Origin: JBOGNO01 sp050747245
GTDB lineage: Bacteria > Acidobacteriota > Terriglobia > Acidiferrales > UBA7541
DNA: 64,000 nucleotides
Direction: 5' to 3'
Assembly: GCA_050747245.1 (NCBI GenBank)
Contig: JBOGNO010000003.1
Location: 186,001-250,000, forward strand
Shown here: positions 51,022 to 59,619 of the stretch, in pieces
Layout of the letters: each line of letters starts with the position of its first letter
Position numbering within the stretch: the stretch's first letter is position 1
Position numbers and translations under genes: made by a program
Notes under the pieces: model-generated
Seen by the model: the letters and a program-made list of their open reading frames with translations, nothing else
Database searches by the model: none
What the model was told of the DNA's origin: nothing

Positions 51022-52197
51022 CTAACTCCGAAAATCATCCGGGTACGAGCAGAGTTTTTCGCTGCCAGTATCCGTGACCAGAAAATTGTCTTCAAGTCGC
51101 AGCCCGCCTCCCCCCTCCCAGTAAATCCCGGGCTCGATTGCCAGGACCATATTTTTTTTCATGTCGCCCGGCGCGGCTTTGTGCGAATACGGCGGCTCGT
51201 GCGCGCGCGCGCCGACTCCGTGGCACACGGGATGCGATGGCTGGCCCGTGTAGCCTGCTTCATCAATCCGCGATCGGATGAGGCGGTCAATTTCTCCCAG
51301 CGGCGCGCCGTCGCGAACGATGCCGACAGTCTCTTCGAAGATGCGCAGAAGCAATTCCAGCAAGGCGTTATATTCCTTCGTAAGGCTGCCGGGACACAGG
51401 TTTTTAGTAAGGTCAGTCCAGTAGCCATCGGCACAGACCCAGATCTCCACTAGCGTCGGCTCATGGGCCTGGACCGGGCGATGGCTCGTGGCAGTGAACG
51501 TCGCGATCCCCCGGCCGGACCACACCAGAGTGAATGCCCGCGCCATATCGACCTTACTCTTATATCCCACGCCCACCGCGTGAATGTGGCCCTCGATCAT
51601 TGCGGCGACTTCGCTTTCTTTCATGCCCGGGCGGAGATTCGCGCGCGCGAATTCCATGCCGGCGGCGGCCAGCTCATTCGCCAGGCGCATGCGCTCGATT
51701 TCCTGCGGCGTCTTAATCATGCGCAATTCGGCCAGAAGCGTCGCGGCATCCACAATTTCCTTCGCGACGTCGCGAAATGCGTCGAAGTAACCTTGCCAAT
51801 AAACCGATGGCTCGCCCACCATGCGGTCGCAGATTTGCGCGCGTTGCGAGAGCTCGATGCCCACGCGGCCGGTGAGTTTTCTTTCGCGGAGAACTTCGAG
51901 AGCTTGATCGAGCGAGCGCGAAGTGGGAGGACGCGGGTCGCTCGGATGATAGAAGCGAAAGAACCGCACATCCTTGTTCCACGCGGTGCGTTGCGCTTCG
52001 CGGAACTGCGGTTCGATGACCAGAAGAGCGGGATCGCCTTCGCGCGGGAAAATGGCGATGTCGTAGCCCTTCATGGTCCAGTAATTTGTCAGGTATAGAA
52101 TGTTGTCGGGAGCGCGGACAACCAGGGCGTCGAGGTCTTGCTCCGCCATTTTATGCCGGACGCGCTGCCATTTTTGTTCATCGAGCGGGTAGTTCAT
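51022..52197 (-). CDS. M24-family metallopeptidase (Xaa-Pro peptidase/creatinase-like)
   Basis: 391 residues from the ATG at 52197; the open frame reaches 52380 but that extension is Arg-rich and overlaps the preceding gene. Creatinase N domain at 10-140, then pita-bread fold. Four of five metal ligands are kept: Asp in GYWTDLT, His in CHGVGARAHEPP, Glu in LAIEPGIY and Glu in LRLEDNFLVT. The first Asp is Glu in LVEIWV. It is therefore the more enzyme-like of the two M24 proteins in this series, and may cleave a peptide or C-N bond in the same pathway. Confidence 0.88.
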   Translation of the reverse strand: MNYPLDEQKWQRVRHKMAEQDLDALVVRAPDNILYLTNYWTMKGYDIAIFPREGDPALLVIEPQFREAQRTAWNKDVRFFRFYHPSDPRPPTSRSLDQALEVLRERKLTGRVGIELSQRAQICDRMVGEPSVYWQGYFDAFRDVAKEIVDAATLLAELRMIKTPQEIERMRLANELAAAGMEFARANLRPGMKESEVAAMIEGHIHAVGVGYKSKVDMARAFTLVWSGRGIATFTATSHRPVQAHEPTLVEIWVCADGYWTDLTKNLCPGSLTKEYNALLELLLRIFEETVGIVRDGAPLGEIDRLIRSRIDEAGYTGQPSHPVCHGVGARAHEPPYSHKAAPGDMKKNMVLAIEPGIYWEGGGGLRLEDNFLVTDTGSEKLCSYPDDFRS

Positions 52198-52228
52198 GGG
52201 GTGTCTCGGGCTGCGCGTAAAACTCGCG

Positions 52229-53176
52229 TCATAAATGTGCCGCCTTCTCGGGCGCCCAGCGCCAGGATAGTTCCTTGGCCTTGATGAGGCGATAGAGCGC
52301 TGTGTGCAGCGGCGCAGGAATTCCGTGGTCGCGGGCTTCGCGCGCAATCGCTCCCCCCAGAAAATCCACCTCCGTGGCAAGGTGATGCTTCACGTCGTAC
52401 AGCATGGACGGCGGATGGTCTGTCTGTGCGCCGATCTTGTTCATCTCCCAGGGATCGTCTTTGAGGGCGATTCCGAGCGCCGCTGCCACCTGTTTGCCTT
52501 CATCAATCAAGTCGTGCAGCAACCGGCCGAGATCGGTGAACTCCTGTTCAAGCGCGAATTCCGCGCAGTGAGGCAGTTCCGTCAGGGCGGCGGCGGAATT
52601 TACAGATGCGTTGAAGATCAATTTCGACCATTGCGCGGGGCGCGCGTCTTCGAGCGCCACGGCCTTCAGGCCGGAAGCATTGATCAGGTCCGCCGCTTCC
52701 TTGACCAGAGAGAAGGGCGTGTGCCGCGGCTCGAATGGGCCAAGCCATGTGGCGGTGTCAAGTTCGTATCGCACGTGTGTATCGCCGTGCCGCGTGCCGC
52801 TCATGAACGTAGTGCCGCGCAAGACCTGGCTGGAACAAAGATTGGCGATGACTTCCTCGCAACCCAGACCGTTCTGCGCGGAAAGAATCGCGCCGTGGGC
52901 AAAACAGTGAGCGACCGAAGCAACGGCTTCGGCCGTCTGCGTGGCCTTGCAGCAGACAATGCCCAGATGACATTCCGGCAATTCGCTGGGATCGTTTGTG
53001 GCATGGAGTGAAGCTGCAAATTCGTGCTTGCCTGAGACGCGCAGGCCGTGTTCGTTCAGCGCGCGGGCGTGTTCAGGGCGGCGAACGAAGGCCCAGACGT
53101 CGGCGACTCGCGCGAGATGCGCTGCGTAAATGCTGCCGATGGCACCGCAGCCAATAATGCAAATTCGTTCCGGCAC
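52229..53176 (-). CDS. Ketopantoate reductase-like (PanE/ApbA family) dehydrogenase, copy 2
   Basis: 315 residues from a GTG with AAGGA about 5 bases upstream. It has the Rossmann loop GCGAIGSIYAAHLA, GIVCCKATQT, SAQNGLGCEE and the catalytic Lys in WSKLIFNASVNSAAAL. It is clearly a paralogue of the 47,668-48,591 gene: both have the unusual RGTTF segment and an ARxAQWxKLIFNA stretch. It lies 71 bases after the molybdoenzyme large subunit and 31 before the M24 gene. Probable NAD(P)-dependent dehydrogenase of a hydroxy- or amino-acid intermediate. Confidence 0.88.
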   Translation of the reverse strand: MPERICIIGCGAIGSIYAAHLARVADVWAFVRRPEHARALNEHGLRVSGKHEFAASLHATNDPSELPECHLGIVCCKATQTAEAVASVAHCFAHGAILSAQNGLGCEEVIANLCSSQVLRGTTFMSGTRHGDTHVRYELDTATWLGPFEPRHTPFSLVKEAADLINASGLKAVALEDARPAQWSKLIFNASVNSAAALTELPHCAEFALEQEFTDLGRLLHDLIDEGKQVAAALGIALKDDPWEMNKIGAQTDHPPSMLYDVKHHLATEVDFLGGAIAREARDHGIPAPLHTALYRLIKAKELSWRWAPEKAAHL

Positions 53177-53247
53177 AAATTCCTTGCCTCGATGCGCCGC
53201 TGCGTCCGAGCGCGGAAAAAGAACCCTTCGAAATCCCCGCTTGAAGT

Positions 53248-55770
53248 TTAATCCGCAGCGCGACCCTTGGCTAATTTCACATGATTGCCAGCGCCTTGCT
53301 GTGCGTTACGGAGAGCCTGGAAAATACTGTCGCCTGTGTTGTGCGAGTCGCTGATGACCACACCCGATTCCCAGAGCGCATCCTGCAGCGCCGCGCAGAC
53401 CGTGTGCACCGGTGCCGCTCCGCCTTCACCCATGCCTTTTGCTCCGTTGTAAGAAAATGGCGAGGGCGTTTCCAGATGTCCGTAGCGAATGTCTGGCATG
53501 TTCGATGCCGTGATGGGCGTGTAGTCGCTGAATGTCGTCGCAAGTAGATTGCCCTCCGCATCGTACCGGCAATCCTCCATCAGGGCGGCACCGATTCCGT
53601 GCGCCGTGGCGCCGTGCACTTGACCTTCCACGATCATCGGATTCATGGTGCGGCCGCAATCATCTACCGCTGCGTACGCCAGAATCTTTGGCTGCAGTGT
53701 TTCGCGCTCTACCTCGATGACCGCAACATGTAACTGCGCCGCATAAGTGAGCGTGAGATTGCCGTACTTCCGCTTGACGTCGGGAACCTTGAATGGCGCC
53801 TTGTAGACGTACCGGCAATTGAGCGTGACATCGGAAAGCGAATCAGGAAGCTCTGCATTATTCACGTACACCAGATTTGCGATGCCCCAGTAGCTAATAG
53901 ATTTCTTGGTGCGCCGCACGCGTACTTCGGGACCCTGTGCACCGACGCCGAATTCGAGATTCTTTTCGCTTGTCTTCAGAGCGAAAGCGGCAATGCGCGC
54001 AATTTCCGATTTCAGTTTTTCCGCAGCGCCGTGGATCGCTGAAAGCCCGGTGACAGCAAACTGGCTGGCATATGTGCCGGTGTGACCGGTGCAGACGTTC
54101 ATGTCGGAATCAAACCCTGTGCGCACGGTAATTTTTTCAGGCGGGATGTTCAAAACCTCCGCGACCACCTGCGAGGCTACTGTCTCATGGCCCTGCCCCT
54201 GCGGCACCGAACCGAGGAAGACGACTGGCTCGCCATAAATGTCCAGCTTGGCGATGGACGCCTTGGACTGCCCGGAAAACGGCGCGCCCGCATTAATGAT
54301 GCGTGACTGCCCGAAATTATTCGTGCCCGAATCGAGCGTGGTGCCTATGCCGATGCCGAGCATGCGCCCCTCCTCGCGGGCCTTTTGCTTCTGGCGCTTC
54401 CAATCGTCCCATCCGATCAAGCCTTTCGCAATTTCCAGCATCTTCGCGTAATTTCCGGAATCGTAGATGCAGCCGTTCGGCGTGGTGTACGGGAATTCAT
54501 CCGCGCGGATGTAATTTCGCAGGCGCATCTCGTCGGCAGGAATTCCCAGCGTGTGGGCGCAAATATCCATCACGCGCTCGAGAAACCAGAGATGCTGCAT
54601 GCGGGAGTAACCCCGGTTCGGGCCAACGGGGCATTTGTTCGAAACGATCTGCGAAAAATCAATGCGCATGTTTCGCAGGCGGTAGGCTCCTGGAAGCACC
54701 TGCGCCCAGATGATGCAGCCGAGCGGCTCATAGCGCGGGAAGGCGCCGCAATCGTCAATGTGGCGCGACTCGATGGCGGTGATGACTCCGTTCTTGTCGA
54801 GCGCCACACGCGTATCGAGAAACGTTCGCTCGTTGCCATGCGCGCTCGATTGCATGTGCTCGCTGCGCGTTTCGATCCATTTGACCGGGCGGCCTCCGGA
54901 TTTGCGAGAACCCAGGGCGCAAAGCGCCATGTAAGGATAGTTCGTAATTTTGATACCGAAGCCGCCGCCGATGTCGTAGCTGAGGCATCGGATTTGATCC
55001 ATGCCCACTCCCAGCGCGGGAGAGAGAAACAGCGCTGCGAACGCCGGGAACGAATTGTTGCTCCAGAACGTGATGCGCTCCTCCTTGGCATCCCAGTGGC
55101 CGATGATGGCGTTACACTCGAGCGGCGTGCTGGAGAATCGGTGGAAGTGCATCCGGCCGATTTCCACGATGTGCGCGGCTTTGCGAAAAGCCTTGTCCAC
55201 GTCGCCGTATTCAAATTTCCCGCTCCAGATGACATTTGTGCCGGCCTTCTCGTGCAGAATGATCTCGTCCGCAGATGCGGCCTCGGCATCTACGCTGGCA
55301 GGCAGCGGTTGATACTCGACCTCCACCAGTTCAGCGGCATCCTCTGCGGCCAGTTTCGTTTCGGCGAAGATGGCCGCCACCGGCTCGCCCTGAAAGCACA
55401 CCTTTTCCACGGCGAGCGGAAAATCCTGGATATTTCCACCGGGGGGCGGCCCGATTTCGATGAAGGGTTTCACCATGCCGGCCACTTCATTGCCGGTTAG
55501 AGTGCAGACTACTCCGGGAGCAGTTGCGGCGCGCGAAACATCCAGTCGCTCGATCCGCGCGTGGGCATATGGGGAGCGCACGAGCTTCATGTACAACATG
55601 CCCTGCAGCTTATAATCGTCAACGAAGATGCCTTTGCCCTGCACCAGCCGGGATTCTTCGCGGCGGCGAACCGGCTGGCCCACCCACTTCCCTGCGCCGC
55701 TCTTCGCGCCGGAGAGCTTTCGCTTTGCAGTTTTTGCCGGCTTTTTCGCGTGCGCCCGTTTGCCCGCCAA
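53248..55770 (-). CDS. Xanthine dehydrogenase-family molybdopterin-binding subunit (CoxL/XdhA-like)
   Basis: 840 residues from a TTG preceded by a strong GGAGGAGGG site. A Lys/Ala-rich tail (1-30) is unusual for the family. Then follow the hammerhead domain (about 35-145, RSPYAHARIERLDVSRA) and the molybdopterin domains: GGGFGIKITNYPYMALCAL near 285, GPNRGYSRMQ near 405, PQGQGHET near 555, DCGRTMNPMIVEGQVHG near 710 and the catalytic Glu in GMGEGGAAPVH near 790. The CO-dehydrogenase active-site loop AYRCSFR is absent, so it is not a form I CO dehydrogenase. It should hydroxylate a heterocycle or aldehyde. Partners: CoxG-, CoxS- and CoxM-like genes upstream. Confidence 0.92.
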   Translation of the reverse strand: MAGKRAHAKKPAKTAKRKLSGAKSGAGKWVGQPVRRREESRLVQGKGIFVDDYKLQGMLYMKLVRSPYAHARIERLDVSRAATAPGVVCTLTGNEVAGMVKPFIEIGPPPGGNIQDFPLAVEKVCFQGEPVAAIFAETKLAAEDAAELVEVEYQPLPASVDAEAASADEIILHEKAGTNVIWSGKFEYGDVDKAFRKAAHIVEIGRMHFHRFSSTPLECNAIIGHWDAKEERITFWSNNSFPAFAALFLSPALGVGMDQIRCLSYDIGGGFGIKITNYPYMALCALGSRKSGGRPVKWIETRSEHMQSSAHGNERTFLDTRVALDKNGVITAIESRHIDDCGAFPRYEPLGCIIWAQVLPGAYRLRNMRIDFSQIVSNKCPVGPNRGYSRMQHLWFLERVMDICAHTLGIPADEMRLRNYIRADEFPYTTPNGCIYDSGNYAKMLEIAKGLIGWDDWKRQKQKAREEGRMLGIGIGTTLDSGTNNFGQSRIINAGAPFSGQSKASIAKLDIYGEPVVFLGSVPQGQGHETVASQVVAEVLNIPPEKITVRTGFDSDMNVCTGHTGTYASQFAVTGLSAIHGAAEKLKSEIARIAAFALKTSEKNLEFGVGAQGPEVRVRRTKKSISYWGIANLVYVNNAELPDSLSDVTLNCRYVYKAPFKVPDVKRKYGNLTLTYAAQLHVAVIEVERETLQPKILAYAAVDDCGRTMNPMIVEGQVHGATAHGIGAALMEDCRYDAEGNLLATTFSDYTPITASNMPDIRYGHLETPSPFSYNGAKGMGEGGAAPVHTVCAALQDALWESGVVISDSHNTGDSIFQALRNAQQGAGNHVKLAKGRAAD

Positions 55771-55790
55771 GCTTTCCCTCCTCCGCCGCT

Positions 55791-56231
55791 TCAGGCGAGG
55801 GCCGCCTGAAGCGCATCAATCAATTTCTGGAGATTCTTTTTCGCCAGCGGCTCGAGCAATCCGCCGGCAAGCGAAGGTAATCTTCCCGCGATTTGCGCTT
55901 CGCCTTTCCACAGCACCTTCGTGCCACCCGAGTCAGCGGCGAGATCAAAGCTCGCTTTCATCGTCACCGACCCCCCCGGCACTTCACCTTTACCGCTGTA
56001 CAGCGCATGGCGCGATGGCTCCGCTTCTTCCAGAGCCATTCTCAGCGCGGCGTTTCCCCTGATATGCGAGATTCCCACTCGCAGCGTGACGATGAAGTGT
56101 TTCCCGTCTTCCTTTTTCATGCCCTGAAAATCGGGCAGCAAAGGGCAGAAACGTTCTGGATCGGTCAGGAACGCATACACTTCCTCCGCCGTCTTCTTCA
56201 CCTGAAATTCGCCGCCAAAATGAATGATCAT
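55791..56231 (-). CDS. CoxG-like SRPBCC protein of a molybdoenzyme operon
   Basis: 146 residues from the ATG at 56231, overlapping the iron-sulfur subunit gene by four bases; the open frame to 56306 is an overlap artefact. The CoxG/SRPBCC pattern is clear: FQVKKTAEEVYAFLTDPERF, LPDFQGMKKEDGKHFIVTL, KASFDLAADSGGTKVLWKGE and a C-terminal helix. CoxG recruits CO dehydrogenase to the membrane in carboxydotrophs. Here it probably helps assembly or membrane tethering of the adjacent hydroxylase. The large-subunit gene starts 20 bases downstream. Confidence 0.87.
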   Translation of the reverse strand: MIIHFGGEFQVKKTAEEVYAFLTDPERFCPLLPDFQGMKKEDGKHFIVTLRVGISHIRGNAALRMALEEAEPSRHALYSGKGEVPGGSVTMKASFDLAADSGGTKVLWKGEAQIAGRLPSLAGGLLEPLAKKNLQKLIDALQAALA

Positions 56232-56683
56232 GTGCTCGAGCGGCTGCCGGCCGCTGCCGCGGCGCGGATGGCTTTCAAAATATTTTGATAGCCTGTGCAT
56301 CGGCAAGTGTTTCCGGCAATTGCTTTGCGAATCTCTTTGTCGCTGGGATGCCTATTGTTCTGCAGCAACTGCACGGAAGCCATCAGCAGGCCCGGCGTGC
56401 AATAGCCGCATTGCAGGCCATGATTTTCGACGAAGGCCTGTTGGACGGGATGCAAAGCGCCATCGTGCGCAAGACCCTCCACGGTCGTTACTCCGGCGCC
56501 ATCCGCCTGCACCGCGAACACCGTGCAGGACTTCACCGCGCGCCCGTCGAGGAGAACGGTACATGCGCCGCAGTAGCTCGTATCACAGCCGATGTGCGTG
56601 CCGGTCAGCTCGAGGTCTTCTCGCAGAAACTCCACGAGCAGCAGCCGCGCCGGGACGGTGCGCTCGTGCACCTTTCCATTCAC
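56228..56683 (-). CDS. 2Fe-2S subunit of a xanthine dehydrogenase-family enzyme (CoxS-like)
   Basis: 151 residues from a GTG at 56683. The plant-type 2Fe-2S cysteines are in GCDTSYCGACTVLLDG and CTVF; the second cluster in HGLQCGYCTPGLLM and NTCRCTGYQNILKAI. It passes electrons from the molybdenum site to FAD. Oddly, the first strand found in the family (IRLRVNG) is partly upstream of any ATG, GTG or TTG: the frame is open to a TGA but the only start seen is this GTG in the middle of that strand. Either the N-terminus is short or a rare start codon is used. Confidence 0.88.
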   Translation of the reverse strand: MNGKVHERTVPARLLLVEFLREDLELTGTHIGCDTSYCGACTVLLDGRAVKSCTVFAVQADGAGVTTVEGLAHDGALHPVQQAFVENHGLQCGYCTPGLLMASVQLLQNNRHPSDKEIRKAIAGNTCRCTGYQNILKAIRAAAAAGSRSST

Positions 56684-56705
56684 CCGAAGCCGGATGCGCG
56701 CTTGC

Positions 56706-57611
56706 TCACGCCCTTCCGATGTATTCGTGACTCACCTCCGTGCGCTCTCCGCGGCAACGGGCCAGGGCAGTCGCGAGCGCGCGTTTCGTGAGCGCCCCCA
56801 CCAGCCTGCGTTTGTAATCTGCCGAACCGCGCATGTCGGATTGCGGCTCGGCCGCCGCCATCGCCGCCTCGCACGCCGATTCAATAATCTTTGGAACCAC
56901 TTTCTGGGCACGGAGTGTGGCTTCCGCTTCCGTGGCCCGGATGGCCGTCAGACCCACGCAACCGAGTGAAATGCGCGCGTCTTTGCAGATATCTCGATCC
57001 TCCATGATCAGCTGTACGGCCGCGCTCGCCGTGGCATACACGGGTGCCGAGCGCTTGAAAGCAACGTACGCACCTCCCGAATTTTTCGGCGGAATTTTCA
57101 CAAGCACTTTCCGCACAAGTTCAGCGGGTTCCAGCGCTGTGGTGTAAGCGTCGCGGACAAATTGGGAAATGGGAATCGTGCGTTCGCCAGCAGGGCCCGT
57201 GCAAACGATTTCGCAATCTAGCGTCGAGAGCACTGTGGTCCAGTCCCCGCTGGGATCGGCTTCGGCCACCGAGCCGCCGATCGTCCCGCGATTGCGAACT
57301 TGAATGTCGGCGATTCCCGCGGCGCAATCATGCAGAATGGGAACTCTCTCGACTAGGCGCGAGGATTCGATCGCAGCGTGACGAGCGAGTGCGCCGAAAT
57401 GCAGCTTGTCGTCAACTTGCTCGATGCCGGAGAGCCCGGAAACAAAATTGATGTCAATAAGCGCGGCCGGACGACTCAACCGAAGCTTCATTAGTGGAAT
57501 GAGGCTCTGCCCGCCCGCTAGAATCTTCGCCTCTTCACCCAGCTCTGTGAGCAGTTGCGCGGCGTCGAGGATGCTCCCGGCACGATAATATTTGAAAGGA
57601 GCTGGATACAC
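56706..57611 (-). CDS. FAD-binding subunit of a xanthine dehydrogenase-family enzyme (CoxM-like)
   Basis: 301 residues from a GTG with GAGG 8 bases upstream. It begins MYPAPFKYYRAGSILDAAQL and has the FAD-binding motifs AKILAGGQSLIPLMKLRL near 32-49 and IRNRGTIGGSVAEADPSGDW (seen as VRNRGTIGGSVA) near 107, then a CO_deh_flav_C domain (IRATEAEATLRAQK). It is the first gene of the ten-gene series and divergent from the MobA-like gene. The set order M-S-G-L follows the transcription direction. Confidence 0.91.
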   Translation of the reverse strand: MYPAPFKYYRAGSILDAAQLLTELGEEAKILAGGQSLIPLMKLRLSRPAALIDINFVSGLSGIEQVDDKLHFGALARHAAIESSRLVERVPILHDCAAGIADIQVRNRGTIGGSVAEADPSGDWTTVLSTLDCEIVCTGPAGERTIPISQFVRDAYTTALEPAELVRKVLVKIPPKNSGGAYVAFKRSAPVYATASAAVQLIMEDRDICKDARISLGCVGLTAIRATEAEATLRAQKVVPKIIESACEAAMAAAEPQSDMRGSADYKRRLVGALTKRALATALARCRGERTEVSHEYIGRA

Positions 57612-57826
57612 GGCGCAACCTCAGATTCTTATTCGCGCTGGGGGATTCGGAATCCCTTTTTGTGTGGCGGCCTAGTTCGCTGCCGTTGCCAGCGAAGGCA
57701 GATTCTAAGGCCATCGCTGCGAGGGTTCAAGCGTGAACTGCCGCAGCGCTTGGGAGATGCGGATGGAAATTGGCCTGCGCCATGGATTATATTCAGCGAT
57801 CTTCTATATTCGCGGCGTTGCCAGCC

Positions 57827-58390
57827 ATGATAATAGATCGGATAATTCCAGTGATTCTAGCGGCAGGTAAGTCCGCCCCGAAATCAGCCCTGTGGAGTTT
57901 CGTGGACGCTGGAGGTCGCAACCCGCTGGAGATCGCGGCAGATAATTGCGCCGAACTGGATGCGGCTGTCGTTGTGCTCGGCTTTGACGCTGCGAGACTT
58001 CGTTGCAAAGTTCCTCACGGATTGCGCGTTGTTGTGCATCTAGGGTGGCGCTCGGGACAGTTGAGTTCCCTGCTGGCGGCGGTCCGGCGTTTGCCGCGCC
58101 GGGCGGCGATCCTCGTTTATCCGGTTGACTTGGTGTACTTGAAGAAACGCCACGTGGCAAAAATCGTGGCCGCTTTTCGCCGGCGCTGCCGCGCAACGAA
58201 AGTCGTGATGCCACGAAGCCTCGGCCGCGCGGGACACCCGGTGATCTTTGCGGAGGAATTGCGGCCAGAACTTGCGCGAGCGAGCACGGCCCGCGAGGTC
58301 GCCTATCGCAACACGTCCAGAATTCAATTCGTATCCTTGAATACAAATGCCATCTGGCGGAGCGTCGATTCCGGGCGCAGAAAGAAATGA
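57827..58390 (+). CDS. MobA/MocA-like nucleotidyltransferase family protein with altered nucleotide loop
   Basis: 187 residues from the ATG at 57827; an earlier ATG at 57770 would add a poorly conserved leader. The GT-A-like fold of molybdenum-cofactor cytidylyltransferases is suggested by VILAAGKS at the start, AAVVVLGFDAARL, ILVYPVDLVYLKKRHVAKIV and GRAGHPVIFAEELRPELA. The nucleotide loop, normally LAAGxSxRMGxxK, is shortened to LAAGKSAPKSALW, so transferase activity is doubtful. Its position next to a molybdoenzyme operon fits a role in cofactor maturation. Nine bases separate it from the aminotransferase gene. Confidence 0.75.
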   Translation: MIIDRIIPVILAAGKSAPKSALWSFVDAGGRNPLEIAADNCAELDAAVVVLGFDAARLRCKVPHGLRVVVHLGWRSGQLSSLLAAVRRLPRRAAILVYPVDLVYLKKRHVAKIVAAFRRRCRATKVVMPRSLGRAGHPVIFAEELRPELARASTAREVAYRNTSRIQFVSLNTNAIWRSVDSGRRKK

Positions 58391-58399
58391 GAGGCTCTC

Positions 58400-59599
58400 G
58401 TGGATTTTGATTCGGTGCGACGGCAATTCCCGTCGCTGCGCGAGAAAACTTTTCTCGACGCTGCGTGCGTGAGCCTTGCGCCGCTTGCGGCGACGGACGC
58501 CATCCAGTATTTTCTCTCCCGCGCCTCGTCTTGCCCGGAGCGATCCGCGACGCTCAATCACATCGCCATGGATAGGATGTGCGGCGTGGCGCGCGATGAA
58601 GCGGCGCGTCTCATCGGTGCGCAAATCGGGGAAGTTGCCCTGGTTGAGAGCACCTCGCACGGCCTCTCGCTTGTCGCGCAGGCGCTTCCGCTCGCGCCCG
58701 GTGACGCCGTGCTCATCTCCGACCTTGAATTTCTCGAGGTGGCGCTCCCCTGGCAGGCTTTGCGCGACCGCGCCGGCATTGAAATTAATCTCGTTCCCAA
58801 TTGCAACGGCGAAGTGCGCGTCGAAGATTTCGCGGCGCGCATCACGAATCGCACGCGCGTCATCGCCATCAGCTCGGTGCAATGGAGCAACGGATATCGC
58901 GTCGATTTAGCAGGGCTCACCCAGATTTGTCGCGAGCGCGGAATCTGGCTGGTCGTGGATGCGATCCAGCAATTGGGCGCGATGCCGTTGGATGTTGGCA
59001 AGACGCCCGTCGATTTCCTAGCCTGCGGTGGGCATAAGTGGCTAAATGCTCCGTTCGGGTGCGGATTTTTGTACATCCGCCGGGAGCGTATGTCCGAGCT
59101 ACGCGCCCCTCTCCCGGGATACCTCAGCCTGCAGGATCCCGCGGGCGGCTGGGGAAATTATTTCGAGACTCCGTCGATCACGCCGCTCGTCGATATGCCA
59201 ATTTCCAGCGATGCCCGAAAATTTGAGGTTGGTGGAACGGCGAATTACCCGGGCGCGGCAGGCCTCGCGGCCTCGCTCCAGTTAATTCACGAGATCGGAC
59301 AAGAGCGCATTGCCCAACGAATCTACGAGCTGACGGATTACTTGATTGCCGGGCTGGATCGCGCAGGGGTTCGATTGGTGACACCTCGCGCGAGTGAGAA
59401 TCGCTCTGGCATCGTCACTTTCGATCTCGGCTCCGCGGCAAAAAACGTGGCCGCGATGGAACACCTGCTGGATGCGCGCGTGATGGTTTCTGTGCGCTAC
59501 ACCTCGGGCGTCGGCGGAGTGCGCGTTTCATGCCACTTCTTCAATTCGCAGAACGATATCGAGCGGCTGCTCGAAGAGTTGCGCAAAATCCTGCGATAG
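58400..59599 (+). CDS. Class V aminotransferase (NifS/SufS-like PLP enzyme)
   Basis: 399 residues from a GTG with GAGAGG about 5 bases upstream. Fold type I PLP enzyme: FPSLREKTFLDAACVSLAPL, ESTSHGLSLVAQAL, VIAISSVQWSNGYRVDL, WLVVDAIQQLGAMPLDV and the PLP lysine in ACGGHKWLNAPFGCGF. The C-terminus (VMVSVRYTSGVGGVRVSCHF) resembles the cysteine-desulfurase/isopenicillin-epimerase branch. It may supply sulfur for the molybdenum cofactor of the adjacent hydroxylase, or act on an amino-acid intermediate; the sequence does not decide. Confidence 0.87.
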   Translation: MDFDSVRRQFPSLREKTFLDAACVSLAPLAATDAIQYFLSRASSCPERSATLNHIAMDRMCGVARDEAARLIGAQIGEVALVESTSHGLSLVAQALPLAPGDAVLISDLEFLEVALPWQALRDRAGIEINLVPNCNGEVRVEDFAARITNRTRVIAISSVQWSNGYRVDLAGLTQICRERGIWLVVDAIQQLGAMPLDVGKTPVDFLACGGHKWLNAPFGCGFLYIRRERMSELRAPLPGYLSLQDPAGGWGNYFETPSITPLVDMPISSDARKFEVGGTANYPGAAGLAASLQLIHEIGQERIAQRIYELTDYLIAGLDRAGVRLVTPRASENRSGIVTFDLGSAAKNVAAMEHLLDARVMVSVRYTSGVGGVRVSCHFFNSQNDIERLLEELRKILR

Positions 59600-59619
59600 A
59601 TTGAAAGAATCGGCGGCGA

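Noticed and set aside
54385..55500. 371-codon plus-strand open frame opposite the molybdopterin subunit
   Set aside because: Antisense of a conserved enzyme domain with no motif of its own.
53248..57611. Reading the CoxLMS homologues as an aerobic CO dehydrogenase
   Set aside because: The large subunit lacks the AYRCSFR active-site loop with its copper-binding Cys, and the neighbours are hydrolases and dehydrogenases of organic compounds.
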